Assembly (NCBI GenBank): GCA_964398295.1
Contig: CAYNMW010000152.1
Coordinates: 1-10,003 of the forward strand
Length of the DNA: 10,003 nucleotides
Source: CALFUK01 sp964398295
Lineage (GTDB): Bacteria > Bacteroidota > Bacteroidia > Chitinophagales > Saprospiraceae
Direction of reading: 5' to 3'
This document shows, one piece after another, positions 1 through 8,800 of this stretch (positions are counted from its first letter, which is position 1; each line of letters starts with the position of its first letter). The notes below the pieces were generated by a model that saw nothing but the letters and a program-made list of their open reading frames with translations, ran no database searches and was not told the origin of the DNA. The position numbers were made by a program, and so were the translations under genes.

Positions 1-2366
1 GAACCTATAAATTGGCCTGTCGCAGGATCAAAGAAATTGTTTTCTTGATCTTGTCTAAAGAATTGTCTACCGACATTTGCTCCAGCTTCAAATCGACGGG
101 TAGTAGACAGAGGAAAATGCAAAAATCCATTCACACCAGCATTGTAAATACGGAGTATGTTTATTTGATCCACGATTGCACTAAACTGATTTCCATCACC
201 TATATCGATGTCCTGAAAAAAGGGCTGATTTCTGAAGCCTGTGCGCTGAGGAATGAAGGATATACCACCTCCATATGCCAACCTGTTTTTACGATTTAGG
301 TATTGCACTTGTCCTCCAAAATCGAGGACATTACCATTTAATGACATCTGAGTGAAAACCTGGTTATTGCCAAGTATATCACTGAATACAGCATTGATAC
401 CGCCTTGAAGACCAGTATAGTTGCTAAATCTAGAATTGGTAACACCGACACCTGCACCACCTCCGATATGATCTAACTTGAATTTTGATTTATAATCAAT
501 CTTTCTAATGTTACTTTGATCAATGTATGCGATGTTGTCAATGTTATTCAAATTTTTATTGACCACATCAACATCAGCTGTATTGATTGCTGGTAATGTG
601 CCTGCTCCAAAATCGAGAGCATCTTTATCAACAGGTTTATTTAATAATTCAGCTTGGTCCGCTTGATACAAGACATACTTATGATCATCATAGTGGGTAA
701 AAATGACTCGATCTTTTTTTGTAGATGCAGTGATAGCAGGGGAGTATCTGGAGATACCACTAATGCCCGTTAATAGATCAGTCATTTGGTGGACTTCTCC
801 AGAATCCATTTTGTAGTTATATAAATTCCGAAAGCCATCTCTATCAGAATAGAAATAAATATTCCCTTCGTGATCGAAAACAGGATTTAAATTGTCTGCA
901 CCATTAAAGACATCCAAGATCTCTGTGGTTCTATTTTCGTAATCCATAACCGCAAGATCAAATGTGTACTTGCCATAGGTTCTTCCTTCCACAACACTTC
1001 TCTTATCATAACTGAAGAGTAAAGATTTGCCATCAGGTGAGAATGAAGGCTGAATTTCTGCATAAACATCATCAGTCAACTGAGTCACTCTACCTGATCG
1101 AATGTTGTAACTATACAGATCTGTTTGTCCTTGCACGAGACCCACCAAAACAATTTCCTTACCATTTGGATGCCAAACAGGATTAGCCAATGCAGGTACT
1201 CCTTCCACTTTTATTGTTGCCACATCCTTACCATTTGTTGCTTCTTTGATGACCAATACATTGTATCCTTTGCTGAATCCGATGAATGCAAATTGTTTGC
1301 TGTTTGGAGACCACGTTCCAGCAGATTCCAAATAGTTAAGCGCATCGAGATCTGTATCTTTTACTGTGCTGGCAAGTTTGCTGAGGATCTTACCTGATTT
1401 GGCATCAGCCAAAAATAAGTCAGTAGAGAATAAATCTTTTTCCGACAGAAACACGACGTATTTACCATTTGGACTCAATGTTGGAGATACATTTATCCGC
1501 CCTGAATTTTCTTGGGAAATCAACTTCTTGCCTTGTACATTTTCTTTCTTGTCTCTTAGGTAAGGTTCGTAATAGGATTCTAATGCTGTTTTAAATTCTT
1601 CGCCTGCAGTTTCTAAATCCATGCCAAGTATATTTTGGCTGGCAACCTCGAGGCCGTATTTAGCGGTTTCTGTAAATAATGGTTGAATGACGCCATCTCC
1701 ATACTTGCCAGTCAGATAGGACCAGGCTGCTTGTCCATAGCGATATGGAAAATATTTAGGGCTGGCCATTTTCTTGAATTCTGGCAAATCATCATGAATA
1801 ATAGCATCTCTCATCCACATTGCTGTGAACGGATCTACCCGACCAATTGACATGTATTCTGCCATTCCTTCTACAATCCAAAGGGGTAAATTTCCAAGCG
1901 AACGAATATTCGTTGAGTCTCCTCTTATGACCATATTAAATTGAAAAGCATGAACTAGCTCATGTCCCAAAACCTGATTGGTTTGCTGATTAGTAAATGT
2001 CAAGGGCATGATCACCCTATTTTTTGCAGCTTCGGTAACACCTCCTGTACCAACTCCTATGCCTCCGGATATGGCATTTGTTTGTTGAAACTCTGCATGG
2101 TTATTATAGAATATAATTGGATTCTTGAAGTTGATCGTGTCGTAAGTAATGGCTTGGTGCAAGGTATACCATTGTTCAGTCATTTGAGAAATACGATCAA
2201 TGACCTCTTCATTTTCTAAATAATAAAACACTTCAAAATTCGGGGTGTCTTTTACCTTAAAATCGAAGCTTCTATATCGAGGCTTATTTTTACCAAAATA
2301 TTGAGCGAATGAAGGAACGCTTTGAGCTAGAAATAGTATGCAGAAGAATAATACAAACTTTCTCAT
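1..2366 (-). CDS. Secreted zinc metallopeptidase with PD40/TolB-like propeller and outer-membrane barrel (C-terminus cut off by window edge)
   Basis: The frame is open from the ATG at 2366-2364 to the window edge, giving 788 codons with no stop; the C-terminus is missing. Residues 1-21 form a signal peptide (MRK, then a hydrophobic core, likely cut after SFA), so the protein is exported. Residues about 40-270 resemble the peptidase MA-like (gluzincin) domain. HELVH at 135-139 supplies two zinc-binding His and the catalytic Glu136, and WIVEGMAEY at 163-171 supplies the probable third ligand, Glu166. Residues about 288-560 contain repeated blades of the type SPNGKYVVF, HPNGKEIVL and SPDGKSLLF, typical of PD40/TolB-like propellers. 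From about 630 the sequence alternates Gly-rich and aromatic strands (GGGAGVGV, LNGNVLDFGGQVQYL), as expected of an outer-membrane beta-barrel. The likely role is an outer-membrane-anchored protease or peptide-binding protein; the substrate is unknown. The start is supported by the signal peptide, and no Shine-Dalgarno precedes it. It is transcribed divergently from clpB. The catalytic motif is clear; the barrel assignment is weaker because it is incomplete. Confidence 0.88.
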   Translation of the reverse strand, partial: MRKFVLFFCILFLAQSVPSFAQYFGKNKPRYRSFDFKVKDTPNFEVFYYLENEEVIDRISQMTEQWYTLHQAITYDTINFKNPIIFYNNHAEFQQTNAISGGIGVGTGGVTEAAKNRVIMPLTFTNQQTNQVLGHELVHAFQFNMVIRGDSTNIRSLGNLPLWIVEGMAEYMSIGRVDPFTAMWMRDAIIHDDLPEFKKMASPKYFPYRYGQAAWSYLTGKYGDGVIQPLFTETAKYGLEVASQNILGMDLETAGEEFKTALESYYEPYLRDKKENVQGKKLISQENSGRINVSPTLSPNGKYVVFLSEKDLFSTDLFLADAKSGKILSKLASTVKDTDLDALNYLESAGTWSPNSKQFAFIGFSKGYNVLVIKEATNGKDVATIKVEGVPALANPVWHPNGKEIVLVGLVQGQTDLYSYNIRSGRVTQLTDDVYAEIQPSFSPDGKSLLFSYDKRSVVEGRTYGKYTFDLAVMDYENRTTEILDVFNGADNLNPVFDHEGNIYFYSDRDGFRNLYNYKMDSGEVHQMTDLLTGISGISRYSPAITASTKKDRVIFTHYDDHKYVLYQADQAELLNKPVDKDALDFGAGTLPAINTADVDVVNKNLNNIDNIAYIDQSNIRKIDYKSKFKLDHIGGGAGVGVTNSRFSNYTGLQGGINAVFSDILGNNQVFTQMSLNGNVLDFGGQVQYLNRKNRLAYGGGISFIPQRTGFRNQPFFQDIDIGDGNQFSAIVDQINILRIYNAGVNGFLHFPLSTTRRFEAGANVGRQFFRQDQENNFFDPATGQFIG

Positions 2367-2396
2367 AATGTCTGAGTTGAAATAACAATTAATACA

Positions 2397-2445
2397 TTAG
2401 TGCAGCTTAGACGGTTTTAATGAGTTAATGCAGCTTAGACGGTTT
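2397..2445. repeat. Tandem direct repeat, 28-bp period, upstream of peptidase gene
   Basis: Two 21-bp copies lie at 2397-2417 and 2425-2445. They share the exact 17-mer tgcagcttagacggttt and differ at one position in the four bases before it (ttag versus ttaa). They lie 31-79 bp upstream of the peptidase ATG on its own strand, in the promoter or 5' leader. A paired binding site for a regulator and a recent small duplication are both possible; the sequence alone does not separate them. Confidence 0.75.
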
Positions 2446-2462
2446 GATTTGAATCTTTTAGC

Positions 2463-2482
2463 AATGTGAATGGTTCCACATT
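2463..2482. repeat. Inverted repeat AATGTG-N8-CACATT
   Basis: Perfect 6-bp arms at 2463-2468 and 2477-2482 are separated by 8 bases. It is about 100 bp upstream of the peptidase start. It could be an operator or a small hairpin. At this length chance occurrence is plausible, so the functional reading is weak. Confidence 0.35.
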
Positions 2483-2494
2483 AGATTACAGATT

Positions 2495-2524
2495 AGAAAC
2501 TATAAAATGCAAACTTTAGTTTCT
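2495..2524. repeat. Inverted repeat AGAAACTA-N14-TAGTTTCT
   Basis: Perfect 8-bp arms at 2495-2502 and 2517-2524 flank an AT-rich 14-base loop. It sits mid-way in the divergent intergenic region. The symmetry fits a dimeric regulator site better than a terminator, since the arms are AT-rich and no T-run follows. The function is inference only. Confidence 0.45.
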
Positions 2525-2674
2525 TATATAGTGTAAATTCATGCATAAAGCAGATGTAAAGGTGATAACGCATATTTTTGCAGTCAAATTGTTATAAAAG
2601 GGAAGTCTATCAGAGAAGCATGTTATTTCTGTGGCGGTCTTTCTTGCTAACTAATGTGTTGGTTTAACATCTAG

Positions 2675-2703
2675 TTTGAACTAATCGCTATTTCTCAAGT
2701 TTG
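2675..2703 (+). promoter_or_regulatory. Possible clpB promoter (Bacteroidota-type, weak)
   Basis: TTTG at 2675-2678 resembles the -33 element. CAAGTTTG at 2696-2703 matches the Bacteroidota -7 consensus TAnnTTTG except for its first base, and the spacer is 17 bases. Transcription would start near 2710, giving a leader of about 100 nt before the chosen ATG. This is a by-eye match only. Confidence 0.3.
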
Positions 2704-2807
2704 ATAAATCTGTAAGCGTTTAGTAGTGAAATTTAAAAAATTCATTGCACCATTGATTGTATATTTATGAATCAATTCAAATATTTAAATTCGAAGAAAA
2801 CTCATCG

Positions 2808-5552
2808 ATGACCTACGATATATTTACTGTTAAAGCACAAGAAGCCATTTTAAAAGCGCAACAAATTGCAGGAGGGCTGGACCAACAAAGTGTAGATACC
2901 GTTCACCTCATGAGAGGAATTCTGGAAACAGATGAAAAGCTGGCAGAATTTCTACTGAACAAAATGTCCGTTAATGTGCTCAGATTGAAAAAGGAATTGA
3001 ATCTGGCAATAGAACGATTTCCAAAAGTAGAAGGTGGTGGCAAGCAATACCTGACCAATGATGCCAATAAAGCAAACAGCAAGGCCAAAAAATTCATGAA
3101 GGAATTCGGAGACGAATTCATTTCTCTTGAGTTAATCATGCTGGGCATATTAAATGGGAAAGACAAATGTGCGCAGATGTTAAAAGATCTTGGCGCAACA
3201 AATAAAGGGTTACGCAAAGCAATAGAAGAACTACGGAAGGGAAGAAAAGTGAAAGATCAACATGCTGATGGCGAATACAACGCACTGAATAAATATGCGA
3301 TCAATCTAAACGAACGAGCAGAAACAGGAAAGCTTGATCCAATTGTAGGTCGTGATGAGGAGATCAGGAGGATATTACACATCCTATCTCGACGTAAAAA
3401 GAACAATCCAATTTTAGTAGGAGAAGCTGGTGTTGGTAAAACAGCAATTGTTGAAGGTATTGCTTGGAGAATTGTCAAGCAAGATGTACCAGAAAATTTA
3501 CAAAGCAAAAAAATATTTGTATTGGACCTTGCCGCATTGATTGCAGGAGCCAAATATAAAGGTGAATTTGAAGAAAGACTGAAAGCTGTCATAAAAGAAG
3601 TAAATGCAGCAGCGGGCGAAATCATTTTATTCATTGATGAAATACATACCTTGATTGGTGCAGGTGGAGGTAATGGAGCAATGGATGCTGCCAATATTTT
3701 AAAGCCCGCTTTAGCAAGAGGTGAACTTCGAACAATCGGAGCGACAACATTAGATGAATACCAAAAGTATTTTGAAAAAGACAAAGCCTTAGTTAGACGT
3801 TTCCAAACAGTGTATATCGATGAGCCATCATTGCACGATACGATTTCTATCTTGAGGGGTATACAAGATAAATACGAAGTCTACCATAAAATTGATATTC
3901 TTGATGAAGCATTAGTTGCTGCCGTTGAATTATCTCATCGATATATTACAGAACGAAAATTGCCAGATAAAGCAATTGATTTGATTGATGAGGCTGCTGC
4001 CAAATTGAGACTTGAACTTGACTCGGTTCCAGAAGAAATTGATGAGGAAGATCGTAAATTAAGGCAACTAGAGATCGAACGGGAACAGATTAAGCGCGAA
4101 AAGGATGATAAAAAACTCAAAAAGATTTCTGAACAAATCGCCAATGCAAAACAAAAACTCGATTCTCTAACTGCAGCATGGCAAAGCGAACGAGAAATTG
4201 TAGAGCAATTATCCAATATTAAAAAGGACATTGAAGAACTAGAACATCAGGCAGCTAAAGCAGAACGTGATAGCAATTTCGAGTTGGTCGCAAAGATCAG
4301 GTATGGAGATTTGAAAGAAAAGGAAGCCATGCTCAAAGCTGCAGAAGACAAGCTGGATAATCTCCCGGAAGGAACTCGTTTTACCAATGAAGAGGTTACA
4401 GAAAATGATATTGCTGAAGTTGTGGCACGGTGGACAGGTATCCCTGTCGCTAAAATGATGAAGAGCGAAAAAGATAGACTGCTGAAATTAGAGGATGAAA
4501 TTGGTAAACGATTGATTGGCCAGAAAGAGGCAGTCATTGCAGTTGCCGATGCTGTGAGAAGAAGTCGGGCAGGCTTAGGGGATCCTAAAAAACCTATTGG
4601 GAGTTTTATCTTTTTAGGTCCTACGGGAGTAGGTAAAACAGAGCTTGCGAAAACATTGGCAGAGGTGTTATTTGATGACGAAAAAGCGATTACTCGTATT
4701 GACATGAGTGAATTTCAGGAAAAGCACTCTGTTTCTAGATTGGTAGGCGCACCTCCTGGATACGTTGGCTATGATGAAGGTGGTCAATTGACAGAGGCTG
4801 TGCGTAGACGACCGTACTCCATTGTTCTATTAGATGAGATAGAAAAAGCACATCCAGATACGTTCAATATTTTATTACAAGTATTGGATGATGGAAGATT
4901 AACAGACAATAAAGGAAGAGAGGCGAATTTTAAAAATACCATCATCATCATGACTTCTAACATGGGTGCAGAAGTCATCTTAGAAAACTTTGAAGACCTA
5001 GAAGCAGTCGGGGATGATCATCGTGGTGAAATAATCGAAACGACCAGAATGGAAGTTTTCGATATGTTGAAAGAAAATCTCCGACCAGAGTTCTTAAATA
5101 GGATCGATGAAAAAATAATGTTTTTGCCATTAACGAAAAGTGAGATAAAACTCATTGCAAAAATTCTATTGAAAAAGGTAAGTAAGAATTTAGCAACGCA
5201 GGAAATTTCTATCGATTTTTCTGAAACAGCAATGGATTTACTAGCTGACCTTGGGTATGATCCTCAATTTGGCGCGAGACCATTAAAGAGAGTCATACAA
5301 AAAGAAATCATCAATGAATTATCAAAAGAGGTGTTGAAAGGAACTTATGGACCCGGAGACACAATATATATTGGTACAGATAAAAAAGGTTTCACATTTG
5401 ATAGTAAAAAATCGAATTCTACAGATAAGCCGTCAGCATTAAAAAAACCTACGAAATCTAAAAAAGAGAAAGAGCTAGAAAAATTAAAGAATGCAACGGA
5501 TGATGTTAATAAAGCAATAAAAGACGTTAAAAAAGATTCTAAGGAAGACTAA
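2808..5552 (+). CDS. clpB: ATP-dependent chaperone ClpB (Hsp100 disaggregase)
   Basis: This cytosolic hexameric AAA+ ATPase extracts polypeptides from aggregates, usually together with DnaK/DnaJ/GrpE. The 914 residues show the family order. A Clp-N repeat domain occupies 1-145. The first ATPase domain has Walker A GEAGVGKT 205-212, pore loop GAKYKGEFE with Tyr250, Walker B LFIDE 274-278 and arginine fingers Arg330/Arg331. A charged coiled-coil middle domain spans about 405-525, which marks ClpB rather than ClpA or ClpC. The second ATPase domain has Walker A GPTGVGKT 604-611, pore loop GYVGYDEGG 651-659, Walker B VLLDE 673-677, sensor-1 TSN 716-718, arginine finger Arg765 and sensor-2 GARPLKR 822-828. 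An upstream in-frame ATG at 2757 would add 17 residues. I chose 2808 because MTYDIFTVKAQEA matches the usual ClpB N-terminus. Odd feature: after about residue 862 comes a Lys/Asp/Ser-rich tail of roughly 50 residues, making the protein longer than the usual 860-870. All catalytic residues are intact. Confidence 0.97.
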   Translation: MTYDIFTVKAQEAILKAQQIAGGLDQQSVDTVHLMRGILETDEKLAEFLLNKMSVNVLRLKKELNLAIERFPKVEGGGKQYLTNDANKANSKAKKFMKEFGDEFISLELIMLGILNGKDKCAQMLKDLGATNKGLRKAIEELRKGRKVKDQHADGEYNALNKYAINLNERAETGKLDPIVGRDEEIRRILHILSRRKKNNPILVGEAGVGKTAIVEGIAWRIVKQDVPENLQSKKIFVLDLAALIAGAKYKGEFEERLKAVIKEVNAAAGEIILFIDEIHTLIGAGGGNGAMDAANILKPALARGELRTIGATTLDEYQKYFEKDKALVRRFQTVYIDEPSLHDTISILRGIQDKYEVYHKIDILDEALVAAVELSHRYITERKLPDKAIDLIDEAAAKLRLELDSVPEEIDEEDRKLRQLEIEREQIKREKDDKKLKKISEQIANAKQKLDSLTAAWQSEREIVEQLSNIKKDIEELEHQAAKAERDSNFELVAKIRYGDLKEKEAMLKAAEDKLDNLPEGTRFTNEEVTENDIAEVVARWTGIPVAKMMKSEKDRLLKLEDEIGKRLIGQKEAVIAVADAVRRSRAGLGDPKKPIGSFIFLGPTGVGKTELAKTLAEVLFDDEKAITRIDMSEFQEKHSVSRLVGAPPGYVGYDEGGQLTEAVRRRPYSIVLLDEIEKAHPDTFNILLQVLDDGRLTDNKGREANFKNTIIIMTSNMGAEVILENFEDLEAVGDDHRGEIIETTRMEVFDMLKENLRPEFLNRIDEKIMFLPLTKSEIKLIAKILLKKVSKNLATQEISIDFSETAMDLLADLGYDPQFGARPLKRVIQKEIINELSKEVLKGTYGPGDTIYIGTDKKGFTFDSKKSNSTDKPSALKKPTKSKKEKELEKLKNATDDVNKAIKDVKKDSKED

Positions 5553-5553
5553 T

Positions 5554-5588
5554 AACAAATACAGCTGTTGTTTTTTTATTTAACAACA
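5554..5588 (+). terminator. Weak terminator-like hairpins just after clpB
   Basis: AACAA (5554-5558) can pair with TTGTT (5568-5572), and the T-rich run at 5571-5577 follows. Alternatively, TGTTGTT (5566-5572) pairs with AACAACA (5582-5588) with a T-rich loop. The stems are short and almost all A-T, so intrinsic termination would be inefficient. Location directly after the clpB stop is the main support. Confidence 0.3.
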
Positions 5589-5644
5589 TCCGAATACTAT
5601 ACGCGTAAAAATATGATGATTAAATAGAAGTAAACGGCTCCAGC

Positions 5645-5672
5645 AGAACATACCTAATATGGAATGTTTTTT
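5645..5672 (+). terminator. Candidate intrinsic terminator downstream of clpB
   Basis: AACATACC (5647-5654) pairs with GGAATGTT (5661-5668) apart from one A-A mismatch, around a 6-base loop. The stem runs straight into a T-run at 5667-5672. It lies about 95 bases after the clpB stop and before the promoter candidate for the next gene. The shape is right, but the stem has only three G-C pairs. Confidence 0.4.
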
Positions 5673-5722
5673 ATTTACAAATTTGGTTGATTGAGGGTTA
5701 GCATAAAATTTAATAAGGACAA

Positions 5723-5755
5723 TTTCTAAATATTAAAAATTAATCACTAAATTTG
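5723..5755 (+). promoter_or_regulatory. Bacteroidota-type promoter candidate for the surface protein
   Basis: TAAATTTG at 5748-5755 is an exact match to the Bacteroidota -7 consensus TAnnTTTG. A TTTC at 5723-5726, 21 bases upstream, could serve as a degenerate -33 element. Transcription would begin near 5760 and leave an AT-rich leader of about 90 nt before the ATG at 5849. The position supports transcription independent of clpB. Confidence 0.5.
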
Positions 5756-5848
5756 GTTACTTCCATAACAATTCCATTTAAAAGAAATATCTATTCACTT
5801 AATTAAAGGTGTCGGTTGGTTTATTTTTTTAACTATAAATAATTGACA

Positions 5849-8800
5849 ATGTTCAAACAATTTCTCTATTCAGCTTATACTGATAGGAAAAAGAATTTCT
5901 TCTTCTTCTTTCTTTTAACATTTAGTTGCATTCCAATAAAACAGTGGGCATGTCTAGAATTACCAGAGACACCTCCAGACATGGTTGTGGAAACCTGTGT
6001 GGGATTTGATGGGTTCACCCAACTGCGATTTTTGGATTACACAACATATGGTGCAAATACAGATGATTTTTGTACTTGCGCGCTCAATATACCGCTACAA
6101 TTTGGTGAAGTAGTCGCAGCCATTATTGTCCACGCTGGCACAAACACTCCTGTTGAAGGCTGGGATTTTGTTGCTGATGCTGACTCTGATTTTGGCATGG
6201 GAGGAACGGATTGGCAGGGATTTAGTAGTGAGTTGACAGCAATTATACCACTGGGTCTTGCAGTAGATGTCTTGTTTATAATTGATCCTCTTTGTTTTGA
6301 AATCATTGGTTTTCAAGAAGAATCGTTACGATTAGATGAAGATGAATCATGTTGCGAAGAAAATGCAAACGATATACTTAATTGGTTTGTAAATGGAAAC
6401 GGACTTCTAGGAACTGATGGTGCAAATCCTGATGGTTCTCCTGGTGGCGATCATTTTTTTGTTGGTTCTCCAGGAAATACTAGTATCGTCTTTCCATTTT
6501 GTGATGATGGAGTCATTAATGGGGATGAACTTGGTACAATAGACGATGGAGAAGGTAATGAAATAAATTGTGGAAATTTTTTCTGTCTACAATGTGAACT
6601 ACAATTCACTGAGCTGTCTGATCCATGTTCTTGTGAATCAGTATTTTTCCCTGGCATTGGTTTTCGTGATACGTTGACAATAACAGTTATTCCAGGAGAT
6701 GATGCCATTTTAGATGTAAACAATGGAGGATTTTTGCAAGCAAATGGTCAAGCGTTTCAAGTAGGTACGACATTCACTGATGGTGGTAATTTTGACAATG
6801 ATGGTATTGTCAACGGATCCATTATTGTTATTTTTTTCAGACAAGAAAATCAGATTGCAGATATAGTAGTTAATGGTGTTCCATTTCAAAGCCCTGCTCC
6901 ATGTCCATTCCTTTCTACTTGTATTCCTTCACCTGGTATTTTAAGCTGTTCACCTGACCAAATAGTTGCTTGTGCTTCGGATATAGTTTTTGGAGAAATA
7001 CAGCTTGACTCGATTTGCTCATTGGAAGGGTTTTTTATAGATACAACTGGTCCGGTTATCACGGGCCTTGAAAACTGCAACGGAACTACTTACAGTTTCC
7101 AAACGATTGCAGAAGACATGTGCGGTAATATAGATACTTGTATGCAGGTGTTTACCATTCAAAATGATCCGCCAATGATCACCCAATGTCCGTTACCGGT
7201 GACCGTAGACTGTGTCGTTGACTTTGTACCAGGTATAATTGAATTTGTGAGCAGTTGTGATTTAGCTACAGACACCATTGTTACAATTCCTGATATTACA
7301 ATTCCTATTTGCCCAGGTCTACAATTTCTTGTAAACTATGAAGTCGTCGACGAATGTGGACAATCCAGTACTTGCGATCAACAAGTAACAATTGGCAATA
7401 GCCCAGGGATAATGATTAATGCTTGTCCGCCAGCTACAGATATAAGTTGCGCAACTGATATAGAATTCGGAACAGTGGATTTCTCCACACCATGTGACAA
7501 TAGTGCAACAGTAAATATTTCAACTCCTGTCATAAATGGTGAGCCAAATTGTATTGGCACCACCTATACGGTTACCTATCAAATTATAGACGCCTGTGAT
7601 AATTTGGCAACCTGTGATCAGGTATTTACAATAGTGAGCGATCAACCGATTATAGTAGAATGTCCAGCAGATGAAATCGTAAGCTGCGAGTCAGACATCA
7701 GACCTGGTGAGCCAAGCTTTTTGACTAGATGCAATTTATCTGCTGAAGTGGTGAAGACTGGACCTGTCGTCAATGGAGAACCAAGCCAAGATGGCACAAC
7801 ATATACCTATACTTTTACAGTCACCGATGCTTGCGGCAGTACTGCCAGTTGTGATCAAGTATTTACCATTCAAAATGAATGTACAAATCTGGATTTTGAT
7901 GCACTTACCCCAGGGACTATAGTCTCTAATCAATTTCCTGGTGTTCAGATATCTTCACATCCTAGTCATAATCCTCCAATGATTTTCGATACAGGCAATC
8001 CTACTGGAAATGATTTTGATGTTGGCACACCAAATGAAGTGTTTGGAGGACCAGGTGTGGGAGTCGGCTTTTGTAATTCTGTAGCCCAAGGCAATGCGTT
8101 GATTGTTTCAAAAGACGACAATATTCCAAATGAAACGGAAGGGCAGTTAATATTTAATTTCGACTGCGGTGTAATCATTAGAACGATCGATTTCATTGAT
8201 ATGGAATGTGGACATAACACAGTTCAATTGTTTGATATAGACAACGACCTAATTGAAACTATTGAATTACCTCAGTATGGAGAAAATAGTTTCCACACAG
8301 AAATCATCAATATCGGAGGTGTATATTCTATGATTGTAGAATTTCCATGTGCAGGTGGCGCAATTTCTGATGTCGTCTATTGCGAAGACCATACTCCTGG
8401 TGCAGATTGTGGTCTTTGTGCAAGTGCTAGTTTGGACTTCGCCGAAGCTGGCATTTATTGGCCAGACGATGCAGTTTCTGGAACGTTTACAAACGACTTT
8501 CAGACCTTTGATGTTTCGATAAATGATGTCGACGGTATTTTCGAAAATTCAGAAGAGTCCATGTCAGGCATTCAGGTGGGCATAGAACCAAATGACGTCG
8601 ACGATATTGTTGAAATCATATATACCCTTTCAGAAGTGTCAAGTTTTGTGGCTTTTGATATTGTAGATCTTGATTTTAAAGATAGCGCGAGTAAACAACA
8701 GGAGAAGGTTTGTATTTGTGGAATTAACACAAGTGCTGGACCAGGTTTGATTTTCCCAACTTTATATTCCTTAGATGGTAGCGTTGAGATTGATGGCAAT

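Larger units (their letters stand above)
2367..2807. other. Divergent intergenic region between the peptidase gene and clpB
   Basis: These roughly 440 bases hold no convincing gene. The longest forward reading from the ATG near 2540 stops after about 18 codons and has no support. The region must carry the promoters of both flanking genes. It contains a tandem direct repeat close to the peptidase start, two inverted repeats in the middle and a weak promoter-like pair before clpB, each listed separately. No CIRCE-type heat-shock operator was found, although clpB is commonly stress-induced. Confidence 0.7.

Noticed and set aside
1125..2219. Several forward frames of 65-90 codons opposite the peptidase gene
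   Set aside because: They lie antisense to an uninterrupted 788-codon frame with signal peptide, HExxH and propeller motifs.
2757..2807. Longer ClpB start at the ATG at 2757, adding 17 residues
   Set aside because: The extra residues (MYIYESIQIFKFEENSS) do not resemble ClpB, while the internal Met at 2808 begins the conserved N-terminus.
2367..2807. CIRCE-type heat-shock operator upstream of clpB
   Set aside because: No TTAGCACTC-N9-GAGTGCTAA or near variant is visible. The inverted repeats present have different sequences.
3257..3784. Antisense open frame of 175 codons inside clpB, and several shorter ones
   Set aside because: These are Ser/Leu-rich shadows of the clpB coding frame, with no domain and no leader. 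The sense frame has full ClpB motifs.
5679..5758. Ten-base repeat aaatttggtt at 5679-5688 and 5749-5758
   Set aside because: It is short and AT-rich in an AT-rich spacer. The second copy overlaps the promoter candidate, but the first lacks the TA of the consensus, so chance is the simpler explanation.
5897..5908. Phase variation through the TTC repeat
   Set aside because: The unit is three bases and in frame, so slippage cannot switch the gene off, and only four units are present.
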